From the NCBI GenBank assembly GCA_945902745.1, contig CAMDNE010000020.1, positions 1 to 50,295 on the forward strand: a DNA stretch of 50,295 nucleotides. Direction: 5' to 3'. Positions 50,195-50,295 of the stretch are shown here, one piece after another. Below the pieces are notes generated by a model. The model did not search any database. It was given only the letters and a program-made list of their open reading frames with translations, and was not told the DNA's origin. The position numbers were made by a program, and so were the translations under genes. Positions within the stretch are counted from its first letter, which is position 1. Every line of letters begins with the position of its first letter. Source of the DNA: Chitinophaga pinensis. Its GTDB lineage: Bacteria > Bacteroidota > Bacteroidia > Flavobacteriales_D > Crocinitomicaceae.

Positions 50195-50295
50195 ATGAGC
50201 TTAAATATAAATTCATTGAATAAAGAAGAAATGGACGTTCTTGAAATTCTCAAGAACGTCATTGAACCTGCAACAGAAGTTGGAATTATAGATTT
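50195..50295 (+). CDS. DUF59/MIP18 metal-sulfur cluster assembly factor (partial, cut by window end)
   Basis: ATG at 50195, 6 bp after the ric stop. The 33 visible residues include EEMDVLEILKNVIEPATEVGI then ID, which resembles the start of DUF59 proteins (a helix followed by V-x-D/E-P-x(3)-V/I-x-I-V/I-DLG). Such proteins (SufT, PaaD) help assemble or insert Fe-S clusters, fitting the repair protein just upstream. The end is outside the window, so the assignment rests on the N-terminus alone. Confidence 0.6.
   Translation, partial: MSLNINSLNKEEMDVLEILKNVIEPATEVGIID

Overview
The window looks like a chromosomal segment of a Bacteroidota bacterium, probably Flavobacteriales and perhaps close to Fluviicola/Crocinitomicaceae (inference). 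The evidence is type IX secretion C-terminal sorting domains, a DUF1800/DUF1501 pair, Omp28-like and GLPGLI/DUF4412-like exported proteins, AT-rich intergenic DNA, and promoters with the Bacteroidota -7 box TAnnTTTG. No tRNA, rRNA, CRISPR array, phage or intact insertion sequence was seen.

Layout. 1-3300: secreted T9SS proteins and a patch of gene debris. 3371-13331: mostly housekeeping genes (rplY, prs, SRAP/HMCES protein, cvpA, YceI lipoprotein, rseP, DUF1501, DUF1800). 13450-26500: a dense block with a CoA-disulfide/persulfide reductase-rhodanese fusion, almost the whole molybdenum-cofactor pathway (moaA, fused moaC-mogA, moaD, moaE, moeB-rhodanese, moeA, mobA), a short ModE-like regulator, three Crp/Fnr regulators and a hemerythrin protein. 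26596-31354: a porin and two NarK nitrate/nitrite transporters, one fused to a universal-stress domain. 31647-36032: small unknown genes, heme A synthase and a MOT1-type molybdate/sulfate transporter. 36372-44266: a nitrate reductase operon, cytochrome c-narG-narH-narJ-narI, in which NarI carries an extra cytochrome c domain. 44525-50295: QueD-like protein, cytochrome c lipoprotein, class III ribonucleotide reductase with its glycyl-radical domain on a separate small ORF, an Fe-S Rrf2 regulator, the NO-damage repair protein Ric and the start of a DUF59 protein.

How it works together. The genes describe anaerobic nitrate respiration: molybdate uptake, bis-MGD synthesis, nitrate import, NarGHI, anaerobic dNTP synthesis, and repair of NO-damaged Fe-S proteins. 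No nitrite reductase lies in the window. The strongest signal that is not a gene is a regulon drawn by DNA geometry. At least twelve 12-bp sites of the form TGATnnnnATCA (or close) lie upstream of these genes. In nine promoters with a -7 box within one mismatch of TAnnTTTG the distance from operator centre to -7 centre is exactly 33 bp; two more with weak boxes fit at 33 and 34 bp. That puts an FNR-type activator at about -40.5. One operator serves two divergent promoters symmetrically, and another is placed to activate moeA while overlapping the promoter of the fnr gene itself. A second shared operator (10-bp arms, 8-bp spacer) precedes both rrf2 and ric at matching distances from their -7 boxes.

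Other structure: two families of palindromic dispersed repeats, a 340-bp tandem duplication that copies the 5' end of ctaA, and two patches of gene remnants.
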